Shown piece after piece: positions 9,787 through 19,060 of a DNA stretch of 40,644 nucleotides (position 1 is its first letter; every line of letters starts with the position of its first letter). The notes under the pieces are model-generated. The model saw only the letters and a program-made list of their open reading frames with translations. It did no database searches and was not told where the DNA came from. The stretch comes from an uncultured Mycoplasma sp. (GTDB lineage: Bacteria; Bacillota_I; Bacilli_A; Mycoplasmatales; Mycoplasmoidaceae): contig CASDXH010000014.1 of assembly GCA_949285105.1 (NCBI GenBank), positions 1-40,644 of the forward strand. Reading direction: 5' to 3'. A program made the translations under genes and the position numbers.

Positions 9787-10713
9787 ATGAAACATAATGA
9801 GCACTATTCAGTTCAAAAAGATAATGCAATCAATAATTTAAATATAAAATCAGATGGAATTTATGTTGATTGTACTTTCGGGCGTGGAGGACATTCTTTA
9901 GAAATACTTAAACTATTAAATAAGAATGGAAAACTAATATCTATAGATAGAGATAAAGATGCATATGAATATTATTTAAATACTTTTCCTAAATATGAAA
10001 ATCATATATTTGTAAATGATAAGTTTTCAAACCTTGATAAGATTTTAAAAGATTTAAACATTGATAAAGTTGATGGGTTTTTATATGACTTTGGAGTATC
10101 AAGCCCACAGCTTGATAATAAAGATAGAGGGTTTAGTTATAAACTTAATGCTAGACTTGATATGAGAATGAATCAAGATGATAAACTTGATGCATTGTTT
10201 ATAGTTAACAATTATAGCAAAAGCGAACTTAATAATATCTTTAGAAAATATGGTGAGATTTCAAACCCCACTTATGTTGTTAATGCGATAATTGATGAAA
10301 GACAAAAAAAGTCAATTAATACAACTTTAGAACTTTGTGAAATTATTAAAAACAATGTTCATAAAAAAGAACTGTACCAACCAAAACACTATGCTAGAAA
10401 ATATTTTCAAGCCATAAGAATGGAAGTCAATGATGAACTAAATGAAATTAAAAAATCTATTACATCTGCTTTAGAACACTTAGAACATCAAGGTAGGATT
10501 GTAACAATTTCATTCCACTCGTTAGAAGAAAAAACTATAAAAGAATGTTACAACCTAAAGAACACAAATTTTATTCCAAAAGAAATACCTATCAATAATA
10601 TTAAAAATGAATTTAAAATAATTAATGTTAAACAAAAAAGGGCAACAAAAGAAGAGACTGAAATAAATCATCGTTCTAGAAGTTCATTGATAAAGGTAAT
10701 CGAAAGGAACTAA
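9787..10713 (+). CDS. rsmH: 16S rRNA (cytosine1402-N4)-methyltransferase
   Basis: RsmH (MraW) methylates N4 of C1402 in 16S rRNA. It has 308 residues, the normal length. The SAM-binding motif is GIYVDCTFGRGGHS near residue 26, followed by LYDFGVSSPQLD and, near the end, RIVTISFHSLEEKTIKE and RATKEETEINHRSRSS, all typical of the family. The N-terminal HYSVQKDNAINNL is the usual start. The gene sits between pncA and ftsA with gaps of 9 and 2 nt, so the three are probably one operon. Confidence 0.96.
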   Translation: MKHNEHYSVQKDNAINNLNIKSDGIYVDCTFGRGGHSLEILKLLNKNGKLISIDRDKDAYEYYLNTFPKYENHIFVNDKFSNLDKILKDLNIDKVDGFLYDFGVSSPQLDNKDRGFSYKLNARLDMRMNQDDKLDALFIVNNYSKSELNNIFRKYGEISNPTYVVNAIIDERQKKSINTTLELCEIIKNNVHKKELYQPKHYARKYFQAIRMEVNDELNEIKKSITSALEHLEHQGRIVTISFHSLEEKTIKECYNLKNTNFIPKEIPINNIKNEFKIINVKQKRATKEETEINHRSRSSLIKVIERN

Positions 10714-10715
10714 AA

Positions 10716-11831
10716 ATGAAAAACACTTATACTGTCATTTCTTTTGGGAATTATGAAACTAAGATACTAGTTTGTAATTATATTAATAACAAACTTTTTC
10801 CAGTCTACAAAACTTCTTTCTTAACCAATAACTGCATTGATAATTCAGTTGTTACAGATACTGAATTGCTATCTGAAATAATTAATAACTATATTAAAGA
10901 AATGCCAATTCCAATCGAAGAAACAAGAGTTATCTTTAACATTCCAGTTAAATCAATTGTGATAAAAAATCACAATACAGATGAGATGTTAATTAATGGA
11001 AATTTAAATAGTGCTTTATGAGATAAGATAACTAAAAACATAGGTCCTTTTGTTCAATATGAAAATAAAAAAGAATTCAATAGAAAGTTCTATCGTTGAC
11101 AAGCTGATGGTGTTGAATACTTTGAACCACCAATTGATAAAAAAATAAAAAGATTAATTGCAAGTATGAAATCATACTTTGTTGATTTTAATTTATTAAG
11201 AAGTTATTATGAAGTATTTTATAAATTAAATTTAAAAAATACTTTTAGTGTTACATGTGATAGTTTTGTAATTCATGAAATGTTTTTACATGAATCAAGA
11301 AAAAATAAATTGCTACTAAATATAGGACATATTGAGTCTTCAATTGAATTTTTTAGAAATTCAATTTTATTCCAACAAATAAAAATTCCTTTTGGGATTA
11401 AAGATTTAACTTCTAAGATATGTGACTCTGCAAATATACCAGAAGATGTTGCTATTAACTTATTAAAAATCTATAGAGATGTTTCAAAAGTTGATGTTAA
11501 TTTACCATTAATTAATCACTTCAAACAAAGGTTTTCAGATTATACCCAAACTCTAATTTGTGATATTAATAAATTCATCAAAATATGACTTGATGATCTT
11601 GTTAAGCATCTAAATAAATCAATTGATTTTTTAACTTCATATGGATTTTTTGCAGATGAAATGTATATTTATTCTTCAACCGATATTTTTGATTCTTGAA
11701 TTAATAAGATAAAAACCAAACTCACTCAATATATGGATATAATTCGTTTAGAATCAAAAATGATTGGGGTACAAGAACCTAAATTTATTTCCCTAATTGC
11801 TTCAATACTTCATGTCATTGATAAGAAATAA
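10716..11831 (+). CDS. ftsA: FtsA-like cell division protein, divergent ATP site
   Basis: A 371-residue actin-fold protein at the ftsA position, directly after rsmH and upstream of ftsZ. Usual FtsA is about 420 aa. The N-terminal TVISFGNYETKILV replaces the phosphate-1 motif (normally DIGTTK with an Asp), and LLLNIGHIESSIEFF replaces the phosphate-2 motif (normally IDIGGGTTD), so both acidic residues of the nucleotide site are missing. Several TGA codons read as Trp. The assignment rests on gene order, size and these positional similarities; overall similarity is low. A role in tethering FtsZ is inferred, possibly without ATP turnover. The Shine-Dalgarno sequence AAAGGA lies in the end of rsmH. 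No clear C-terminal amphipathic helix is seen. Confidence 0.65.
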
Positions 11832-11842
11832 AAATATATTTC

Positions 11843-11886
11843 AGTCATAAAAGATTGGAATATTTTTATGACTAATTGATTTTTTA
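11843..11886 (+). terminator. Terminator after pncA-rsmH-ftsA
   Basis: AGTCATAAAA (11843-11852) and TTTTATGACT (11864-11873) form a perfect 10-bp stem with an 11-nt loop, then AATTGATTTTTT. It separates ftsA from the pseudogene and ftsZ. Confidence 0.78.
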
Positions 11887-11960
11887 ATATGTTAAAAATA
11901 TTTTAACTAAATCAATAAGAAATGAAGTGTTTAATTATGCTAAGATATGGTTTGAAAAAA

Positions 11961-12711
11961 ATATGTTAGCAAGCTCGATTGCTTTAGGTGATACATCGTA
12001 ACCTAGTATTCCTTTTTGGGAAAAAATATTTTTAGATGACAAGCAAGATAATACAACAATCCAAAACCAGGTGATGGTTCATTAAGTGGAGATAATGGTA
12101 CTTCTGAAAAGAAAATAGAAATTACTAAACAACCAACTAGTATTGAAGTTTTCCCTGGTGAAACAGCTACAATATCAGTTTAATATAGGCCATATAATTT
12201 ATTGTCAAACTACAAAGTGAATTTCTGATGATATAAAGATGGAAAACCGCTTGTTTGTCAAATAACTCAAACATTGGTATTGAATAATGTTAAATATAAT
12301 GATGTTGGTGATTACTATGTTTCAATTAACATTGGATTCTATCTTTTCTATAAATTAGATACTGTAACTTTAAATGTTAAAAATGAATCTTCTCAATATG
12401 ACTCAATAGTTTTTGGTGGTGGTACACCAGCTACCTACTTCTTTAATTGAGTTGAAAATCCACTTCTTAAAATTGATGCACTTGTTCTATTCTCTAAAGA
12501 TCGATGTTTCTACTTTAATGGTGAAAAATCAAAGTTGATTTCTATATAGGTGATTTGTTAGTACAACACTATATACATGTCCTGGTAAAAATACATTATA
12601 TGCAATGATTGATGTGACCGTTCTGAATTTGAAGGTAAGCAACTTAGAGTTACAGCTTGATATGATAAATTAGTTAGAGAAGAAAGAATTAACAAAGTTA
12701 ATTATTGATAA
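11961..12711 (+). pseudogene. Broken Ig-like surface protein gene
   Basis: Fills the gap between ftsA and ftsZ. From 12061 the frame reads a Gly/Ser-rich linker, then ITKQPTSIEVFPGETATISV, a TAA at 12181-12183, and in the same frame NYKVNFWWYKDGKPLV and LVLNNVKYNDVGDYYVSI. This resembles immunoglobulin-like domains (Q-P-x-S...G-x-x-A-x-x-x-V, a Trp, then D-x-G-x-Y-x-x-x). A second unit follows, ending at a TAG (12547-12549). Remnants such as LYTCPGKNTLYAMIDV and EFEGKQLRVTAWYD continue in other frames to a TAA at 12709-12711. Upstream, a fragment from 11961 holds another TAA. At least three lesions, so not functional. The family is judged by pattern only. Confidence 0.6.
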
Positions 12712-12744
12712 TCATATCTATTTAAGTTATAAATTATTTTCAAA

Positions 12745-12771
12745 TACAACATATAGTTGTACTTTTTTTAT
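12745..12771 (+). terminator. Terminator after the Ig-like remnant
   Basis: TACAAC (12745-12750) pairs with GTTGTA (12756-12761), then CTTTTTTTATTTG. The stem is short, but the T-tract is good. Confidence 0.6.
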
Positions 12772-13014
12772 TTGTTTTAACAACTCATCCATAAGGAAAT
12801 AATTTAATCTCCAAGAGCAATTTTAATTAGTCATTAATAACAATATTTAAATATTATTGTACTTAAAACCTATAGGGGGAATGGGCATAAAATTTAAATT
12901 AAATTTTTAATTATAATATAAATAATTTGGTTATAATTATTTAAGTTATTTTATGGATAATATTTTTTAATTCTATATGAATGAAAATATTAGCTGCTTT
13001 TTAAGGAGTTATAA
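12772..13014. promoter_or_regulatory. ftsZ: ftsZ upstream region
   Basis: About 240 bp with no gene. It holds several TATAAT-like boxes (for example in GGTTATAATTATT near 12930), an A/T inverted repeat near 12840-12862 and, unusually for this base composition, a G-rich patch (AGGGGGAATGGG near 12873-12886). A strong AAGGAG Shine-Dalgarno sequence (13003-13008) precedes the ftsZ ATG. The transcription start cannot be fixed, so ftsZ seems to have a long leader and its own promoter, separate from rsmH-ftsA. Confidence 0.45.
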
Positions 13015-14706
13015 ATGAATAACAATAGAAGTAACATTGATAAAATCTTGAACTCAATTGATGATGAACCTAAAAACTTAAAGAAACCTACAATTGTTAT
13101 TAAGCCTACAGTTCAACAACCAAGTAGAATAATTGAGTCAAAGAGCAATGAACCAATTTTAAACAAACCAGAAAGTAGTGCAATAGAAACTTTAAACTAT
13201 GAAGATATTCAAAAAAGAGCTGATGAACACTTTGGGTCATCAAGTACTAGTTTAGTACAAGGTGATAGCAGTATTAAAGTTAGAAAAAGTGTTAATAGTG
13301 TTTTAGAAGAAATTAATAGAAGAACTTATGTTCAAACAATGTCTAAAGACAAAAAACAATTCTCTAAAACTTTTAATATTAAAGTTATAGGTATTGGTGG
13401 AGCTGGTAATAACATTGTAAAATACATGAAGACTTCTCAAGAATGACCAGACTTTGTTCAAATTATTGCTTTAAATACTGACTATGTTGCCTTAAGTGCA
13501 ATGGGTGATTTAACAGATATTTTCATCCTTGGTGCTAAAGAACTTGACGGTAATGGTTCTGGTGGTGACCCACAAGTTGGAGAAATGGCTGCAACAGCTG
13601 ATGCTGAAATTATTAAAGATATGTTAAAAGGCACTGACATTTTAATTCTTACTGCAGGGTTAGGTAAAGGTACAGGTACTGGTGCAACTCCAGTTATTGC
13701 AAGAATAGCTCAAGAATTAGGAATTTTAACAATTGGTTTATTCAACTTACCATCAATTGGTGCTGAAGGTAACAAAACTTACTCTAATGCTTTAACAGGA
13801 TTGCAAAAACTTTCAAGTTTATGTAATGGGTTAACAACTGTTAACAACGATAAAATTATTGGTATTGATAAAGAAAGAACAAGTATTAAAAAGGCTTTTC
13901 AAGGTGCTAATAAATACATCAAAACAATTTTTGAAGAAATCATTAACATTATTGTAAGACCTAGTGATATCAATGTTGATTTTGCTGACGTAAAAAACTT
14001 TTTCCAAGACAAAAATGGATTCTTATTTATGAGAGTAGATCTTACAGACTACACTAAAGATGCCATTAAAGAAGGTTTAGAATATGCAATTAAAACTGGA
14101 TTTACTGACATTAACATTAAAGAATCTCCAAAAGCATTATTAAACTTTAAATTAAATGAAAATGTACCAAGTGTTATTTTAGAAAACACAAGAACTGCAC
14201 TAAAAGAAATTGTTGGGGCAAATAACATTAATATTGTTCACGGTGTTTCATATAACGATGTTTTTGAAAATGCTGAAATTAATGTTTTATTAACAGGTAC
14301 ATTTGATCTTGGTGCTATTGATGAAGATTATGATAATTCATTAGAAAGAATTCCATCATCTTTAAGTAGTTCATCATTATCTGATGATTTTGAAGATAAT
14401 GACAATGACGAACCAAAAGAAGAATTCAGTAGTCTTTATGGAAAACAAAACAGCGATAGAACTTCTTCTATTGATTACTTTGATAAATTTGCTTCAAACA
14501 ATAACTTGTTTAATGAAGATGAAGATGAAGAAGATATTGATAACTTCAAATATGGTACAACTTCATTAACAACTCAAGTAAATAGAGTATCAAATACTAC
14601 AAAGATTGGTGACTTACCAGGAAGAAATAGTCCACCACAAAAAAAGAAAAAAGGTTTCTTTTCAAGACTATTCTCTAAAAAAGATAAAAACAATGAAGCT
14701 TATTAA
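13015..14706 (+). CDS. ftsZ: Cell division protein FtsZ with long N- and C-terminal extensions
   Basis: Tubulin-like GTPase that forms the division ring. At 563 residues it is far longer than the usual 350-400. A polar extension of about 120 residues precedes the core, which starts at FNIKVIGIGGAGNN. The signature loop is TAGLGKGTGTGATP (residues 213-226), with Lys218 where FtsZ normally has Gly (GGGTGTG). The T7 loop NVDFAD keeps Asp322 and Asp325, so GTP hydrolysis is expected. From about residue 433 an acidic Ser/Asp/Glu/Asn-rich linker of about 110 residues leads to a basic end, PPQKKKKGFFSRLFSKKDK, which resembles an amphipathic membrane-binding helix rather than the usual FtsA-binding peptide. 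The TGA at 13444-13446 is Trp. Confidence 0.95.
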
Positions 14707-14718
14707 TTTATTTTTTTG

Positions 14719-14750
14719 AAAATATCTATTTTAAATAGATATTTTTTTGT
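14719..14750 (+). terminator. ftsZ: Terminator after ftsZ
   Basis: AAATATCTATTT and AAATAGATATTT form an A/T-rich stem (about 14720-14743) followed by TTTTTG. Confidence 0.75.
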
Positions 14751-14751
14751 T

Positions 14752-14757
14752 TATAAT
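14752..14757 (+). promoter_or_regulatory. -10 box of the membrane nuclease gene
   Basis: TATAAT ends 10 nt before ATG 14768, and no Shine-Dalgarno sequence lies between, so the mRNA would have at most a few bases of leader. It overlaps the downstream edge of the ftsZ terminator. Confidence 0.5.
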
Positions 14758-14767
14758 CTTTAACAAT

Positions 14768-15958
14768 ATGAGTAAAAGAAAATCAAAAAAAATATCTTTT
14801 AGTATCATTGGTTTATGCATTTTACTTATTGCAGGTGGAGTGTTTGCTTATTTTTATTTTAAAAATAAAACTAATGATGAATTTACTATTCCAAACCAAA
14901 CTACTAATTCTTATAAAATTAATGATGATAAATCATTTATAGGTGATATTTGAAATTTAATTGATGAGAAAGTAATTACAAATAAAAATAGCACTAGTAT
15001 GTCAGATTATAGTTATATAAGAGCAAGAGTTAGTGATCATGCTCCTGTTGGCATAAAATTAAATATTAATAATAACCAATATAATGTTGGTCACTGAAAT
15101 ACTTTAAACTTTACATTTAGTAAAGATAAGCAAGAAAAAGTTGATAACATCTCAAGAACAATATTATTTTATAAATTTGATCTAATTGGATTAACAGAAA
15201 TTAATGCAAATACTGTAACTGCTAGTAGTAAATCAAATGCTAATTATTTTGTAAATTATATTAATGGTTTATTAACAGAACAACAAAAACAAACTACTGA
15301 ATATGACATAATTGTTTCAAACAATACTTCTTCAAAATTTGCAGATCCAGGACAAACTGAACAAGTAGCTATTTTATATAATAAAAAGAAATTTGTTCCA
15401 GCCAGCTTAACAAACTTAAATGCTGTCCAAAATGATGCTCTTGTGGGTGAAGGTTATTTTTATAGTAATCCTTTAACTAATTTTGATAAAGATACTAGTA
15501 GACAATATGATTATGTAAGAAGTCCATTTGGTACAATGTTTAATCTTGTTGATTCAACAATAAGTTATCCAATTACTTTTTTATTTTCACACTTTGATTC
15601 ACCGGGTGTATCTAAAAATAGTACTAGTAAGAAAACAGAAATTGCAATTGATGGTATGGGAAGTCAAGAATATTTTGAAGCACACCATATTCAAGATGTA
15701 ATGAATGAATTTAAAACTAAGTTTAATAATGATAATATCATTTTTATGGGCGATACTAATATTAAATTAAATAAACAAGCATCAGCTTTTGATGAAGCTA
15801 AGTTAAGTTCTAGTAACTACAATTTCTTATTTAAAGATTCTTCGTTATATTCAACATCTTTAGCTACTGTAAATACAGTTGATAAGTATCCAGATGATAG
15901 ATTAAGATGATATTCTAATCCATATGATAAAATCATTTATTCTTTAAAACAAAATTAA
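14768..15958 (+). CDS. Membrane-anchored nuclease, EEP (MnuA-like) family, motif order permuted
   Basis: Residues 10-30 form one membrane segment after a Lys-rich start (MSKRKSKK), so the enzyme is likely anchored outside the cell and used for nucleic-acid scavenging. The catalytic motifs of the endonuclease/exonuclease/phosphatase fold are present: GHWNTLNF, DLIGLTEIN (metal-binding Glu), YVRSPFG, SHFDSPGV, FMGDTNI and NPYDKIIY. The final family motif, SDHxPV, is absent from the C-terminus. Instead, SDYSYIRARVSDHAPVGIKL lies near residue 85, before the first motif. The coding frame stops at 15956-15958, but the next 18 in-frame codons contain a degenerate DLDHSLIMF. The product is 396 aa and several Trp codons are TGA. 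Nuclease function is family knowledge; the permutation is read from motif order. Confidence 0.85.
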
Positions 15959-16015
15959 TATCATAATTGAAACAATAATTTTTTAGATCTTGATCATTCT
16001 TTAATTATGTTTTAA
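15959..16015 (+). other. Untranslated in-frame remnant of the nuclease's original C-terminus
   Basis: Directly after the TAA of the nuclease, the same frame continues for 18 codons to a second TAA (16013-16015) and would encode YHNWNNNFLDLDHSLIMF. DHSL-I-F resembles the SDHxPV-x-F strand that ends this fold. It is most simply the fossil of an ancestral C-terminus, now outside the protein. Confidence 0.5.
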
Positions 16016-16199
16016 AGGAACGATAAAAAGATAATCAATTGTTTTAATCTTTTGTATAATTGTTTAAATAAAAATATAGGAAAAAATAATTATTTAATTT
16101 GTTAAAAATTTTAAAAATATTATAGTATAATAAAGTTTTATATTTTACAAACAAAGTTATTTCCTATATAATTAAAGAGATATTGTAATAAGGAAAGAT
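16016..16199. promoter_or_regulatory. Intergenic region before the 111-aa membrane protein
   Basis: Holds a weak hairpin (AAAAGAT near 16026 with ATCTTTT near 16049), which may end nuclease transcripts. TATAGTATAAT at about 16123-16133 is a good -10 candidate for the next gene. Nothing else is seen. Confidence 0.4.
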
Positions 16200-16535
16200 A
16201 TGAAGAAAGCAACTAAGGTTTATATTATTGATGGTATGCTAGCAGTGTTGTTGATTATTTGATTGCTAGTAACATTAGCATCATTTCAATTAGTTCATAT
16301 TGATTTCCTAAGTGGACTTACATCTAATGTTATGTCATTAATGGGGAATAAGTATATAGGGGCTATATTTATATATGCTGGTATTGGTTTTTCAATATTC
16401 TATACTTTATTAGTCGTATTGCTATATTACTGAAGACTAAATAAAAACTTATTGTTTTGAATGAATGTCTTTTCTTACTCATTACAACTTTTTGCAGTTT
16501 TAATTGGTGTTATGATGATTGTTATTAATTTCTAA
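16200..16535 (+). CDS. Small membrane protein, three predicted helices (111 aa)
   Basis: No family recognised. The frame contains three TGA Trp codons, so it is invisible under the standard code. Three hydrophobic stretches are seen at about residues 8-30, 51-77 and 83-110, with short polar loops. An AAGGAAAG Shine-Dalgarno sequence is placed 3-10 nt before the ATG, and the coding pattern is continuous to TAA 16533-16535, which argues for a real gene. It stands alone between the nuclease and ribA. Function unknown. Confidence 0.7.
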
Positions 16536-16609
16536 TTAATAGCAATATTTTTTATTTAGTTAATAAATAATATATAATAAATGTTACGTGCAGAATAGGA
16601 GTTTATTGA

Positions 16610-17200
16610 ATGAAAAACAAAGTTGTAATATCGAACGTAGCAAATTTACCGACTGAATATGGTAATTTTAAAATCGTTTGTTTTAAAGAAAAAATAAAAT
16701 TTAATTACTATAAAGAACATCTTGTATCATTTACTGAGAAACTTGGAAATATTCCTTTAGTTAGAATTCACTCAGAATGTTTAACTGGAGATGCTTTTGG
16801 TAGTTTGAAATGTGATTGTGGACCAGAACTTCATAAATCATTAAAAGAAATTAGTGAACACCCAGATGGGGGGATATTAATCTACTTAAGACAAGAAGGA
16901 AGAGATATTGGTTTATTTAATAAAGTGAATGCTTATAACCTTCAAGACAAAGGAAGAGATACTGTAGAAGCTAATGTAGAACTTGGTTTAAAAGCTGATG
17001 CTAGAAAATATGATATTGTTAAAAACATTTTTGATTACTTTAATTTAAAAGAAGTTGAACTATTAACTAACAATCCAGAGAAAATAAGTTTTGCTGAAAA
17101 GTATGTAAAAGTTGCTAGAAAGAAAATTCTTACTGGATTAAACGAATGTAACAAAGACTATCTTGAAACTAAGAAAAATAAGATGGGACACCTAATATAA
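16610..17200 (+). CDS. ribA: GTP cyclohydrolase II (RibA domain)
   Basis: In riboflavin synthesis this enzyme opens GTP to the pyrimidine that enters the pathway. The 196-residue protein is a stand-alone RibA domain with zinc ligands Cys57, Cys68 and Cys70 (SECLTGDAFGSLKCDCG), substrate loop LRQEGRDIGL (residues 93-102; Asp99 where most have Gly) and LQDKGRDTVEANVELGLKAD, followed by LLTNNPEKI. No other riboflavin gene is in the window, and mollicutes generally lack the pathway. The role may therefore differ, or the product may be used elsewhere. Shine-Dalgarno AGGAG at 16597-16601 fixes the start. A TATAAT lies at 16573-16578. Confidence 0.88.
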   Translation: MKNKVVISNVANLPTEYGNFKIVCFKEKIKFNYYKEHLVSFTEKLGNIPLVRIHSECLTGDAFGSLKCDCGPELHKSLKEISEHPDGGILIYLRQEGRDIGLFNKVNAYNLQDKGRDTVEANVELGLKADARKYDIVKNIFDYFNLKEVELLTNNPEKISFAEKYVKVARKKILTGLNECNKDYLETKKNKMGHLI

Positions 17201-17206
17201 AAATAT

Positions 17207-17232
17207 GTACTGATAGTATCAGTACTTTTTTA
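17207..17232 (+). terminator. ribA: Terminator after ribA
   Basis: GTACTGAT (17207-17214) and ATCAGTAC (17218-17225) form a perfect 8-bp stem with a 3-nt loop, then TTTTTTT. Confidence 0.88.
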
Positions 17233-17291
17233 TAAAATTAAAAAAATAATAATAAAATATATAATTATTAATAAACATGCAGGTTCTTATT

Positions 17292-18911
17292 ATGCAACAC
17301 AGAAAATTTTTTAAAATTGTATCTATCACTTTAGGTTTATGTGGTGGAGCTATCATTATTCCAACTCTTGCTTCTTGTAGCGTACAACAAACAAGACAAC
17401 CATCTATTAAAGAATCTATTAACTTAAACATTAAGTTTTCAGATCTTCTTACAACAAATGGATCTCCAACTAATGGAGCAAATTCAAAAGCTGTACCAGC
17501 TGCTACAACTGAAGTTTTAAAAACTCCTAAACAATTATTTGAAGAAGAGTTTAAAAAATACCCACAAGAGTTTATTAATAATTATGATGTTTTAACTCAA
17601 GATCAAGTTGCTAATTTAAAACTTGAAACTACTGCTAAAAATACTAATGATAATTTTAATAATGGTAGTATGACATATGAACAATGAAGTAAAAAGAGCT
17701 CAACTACTGTAACACCTAATAAGAAGGCAATAGCTGATATGCCTATTGAAAAAGTATATTATCCAAATGACGGAAGCTATTTTACTGTAAGTTCACCAAA
17801 AGAACTTCATGATAAATTAGTTAAAGATATTACAAATATTTTTGAAAAGATCCAAGGTAAGCCTACTGAAAATAAAACAGTGACTTATGAACTTAATGAT
17901 AATTCAAAAATTGGTTACACTAAAAATGATGACCTATTGCATGTTAATGTAATAAAAACTGAAACTACGTCAGATCAGCCAAAAGAATTAAACAAAGATA
18001 TAACTGAAACACAATATGATTTATGTATTCCTACAAGCAGTGTTTTCTTCTTTGTTAAATCAGATACTTTAAAAGTTACTTATATGAAAGAAGAAAATAC
18101 TTTATTAGATTTAAGTAGAGGAGTAACATATTTAAATTTTGACATTGGTATTCAAGGTCAAGCTATGTCTGAAAAGTTTACTAAAGAAAACTTGATGATA
18201 GGTACAAAACAACAACTTGTAAAAGCTGGAACAACTCAAATTAATATTAATACTGTTCTTACAGCTCTAGGATGAATCAAAAAAGAAGAAGCTAGTGGTA
18301 ATCAAAAAGATGGTGAAATTGTTCTTGATCAACAAAAAATTTCAAAAGACCTTAATGTGTTTAATGCAAGTTTTTCTGAACCTAAATTATTTAAAATAAA
18401 TAATGGTACAAACCCTAATGCTACTTATCGTGTAGGATTTAGTGCTGCACCAACTGTAAACCACAGTTGAGCAATTGATGGAAGTATTGAAAAGAAATTA
18501 ATCACTACTGGTGATATTAAAATAATGAATGGTACGGGATTAACTGAACAAACTGATGGGATTATTTTTGATTTGGGTTCTCAGTCAGAAACGTTAGCAC
18601 CAAAGATTATTAATAAATTATCAACTATTAGTAATACAAGTACTTTACAAATGTCAGAAACGGTTAAAACAATGATTGAAACTGAAGTAAAAAAGGTTGT
18701 TGGAAGTAGCAATGCAACAGTAAACATTACTCTTCAAGATTTTCATGATGGTAAGACAATGCAAAAAGCGAATGTTGATATCAAACTTAGTAATGTAAGT
18801 ATTATTGGAAATAGTTCTTTGTTTAAATTAAAAGGTAGTAATGTAATCACTCTTGCAGATTCAGTAACAACTAAGCTTACATCAACTAGTCCTAATATAA
18901 ATAAATCATAA
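17292..18911 (+). CDS. Surface lipoprotein, unknown function
   Basis: The N-terminus MQHRKFFKIV, a hydrophobic stretch and the lipobox LASC (Cys at about residue 29) mark a lipoprotein exposed on the cell surface. The mature part is Thr/Asn/Lys-rich with a low-complexity beginning, and no enzyme motif is seen. It has 539 residues from this start. An in-frame ATG at 17277 would add five residues (MQVLI); it lies 11 nt after a TATAAT (17260-17265) and could be a leaderless start. I prefer 17292 because AGG sits 8 nt before it and the signal peptide then begins with basic residues. It may belong to a clade-specific lipoprotein family such as M. penetrans P35, but I cannot show that. Confidence 0.85.
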
Positions 18912-18941
18912 ATTAGTTATTGATAACATTTTAATTATTAG

Positions 18942-18996
18942 TCATTTAATCTATATGCATTTAAGAATGTATAAATAGATTAAATGATTTTTTTAT
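18942..18996 (+). terminator. Terminator after the lipoprotein gene
   Basis: TCATTTAATCTAT (18942-18954) and ATAGATTAAATGA (18975-18987) form a perfect 13-bp stem with a 20-nt loop, then TTTTTTTATT. Confidence 0.75.
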
Positions 18997-19020
18997 TCTA
19001 TCTAGGTTTAATAAATAACA

Positions 19021-19048
19021 AAATAAAAACACACCAATTTGGTGTGTT
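19021..19048 (-). terminator. Terminator of the ZIP-like/flavin reductase operon
   Basis: AACACACC (19028-19035) pairs with GGTGTGTT (19041-19048). Read on the minus strand the stem is followed by TTTTATTT. Confidence 0.82.
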
Positions 19049-19060
19049 AAGAAATTATGA

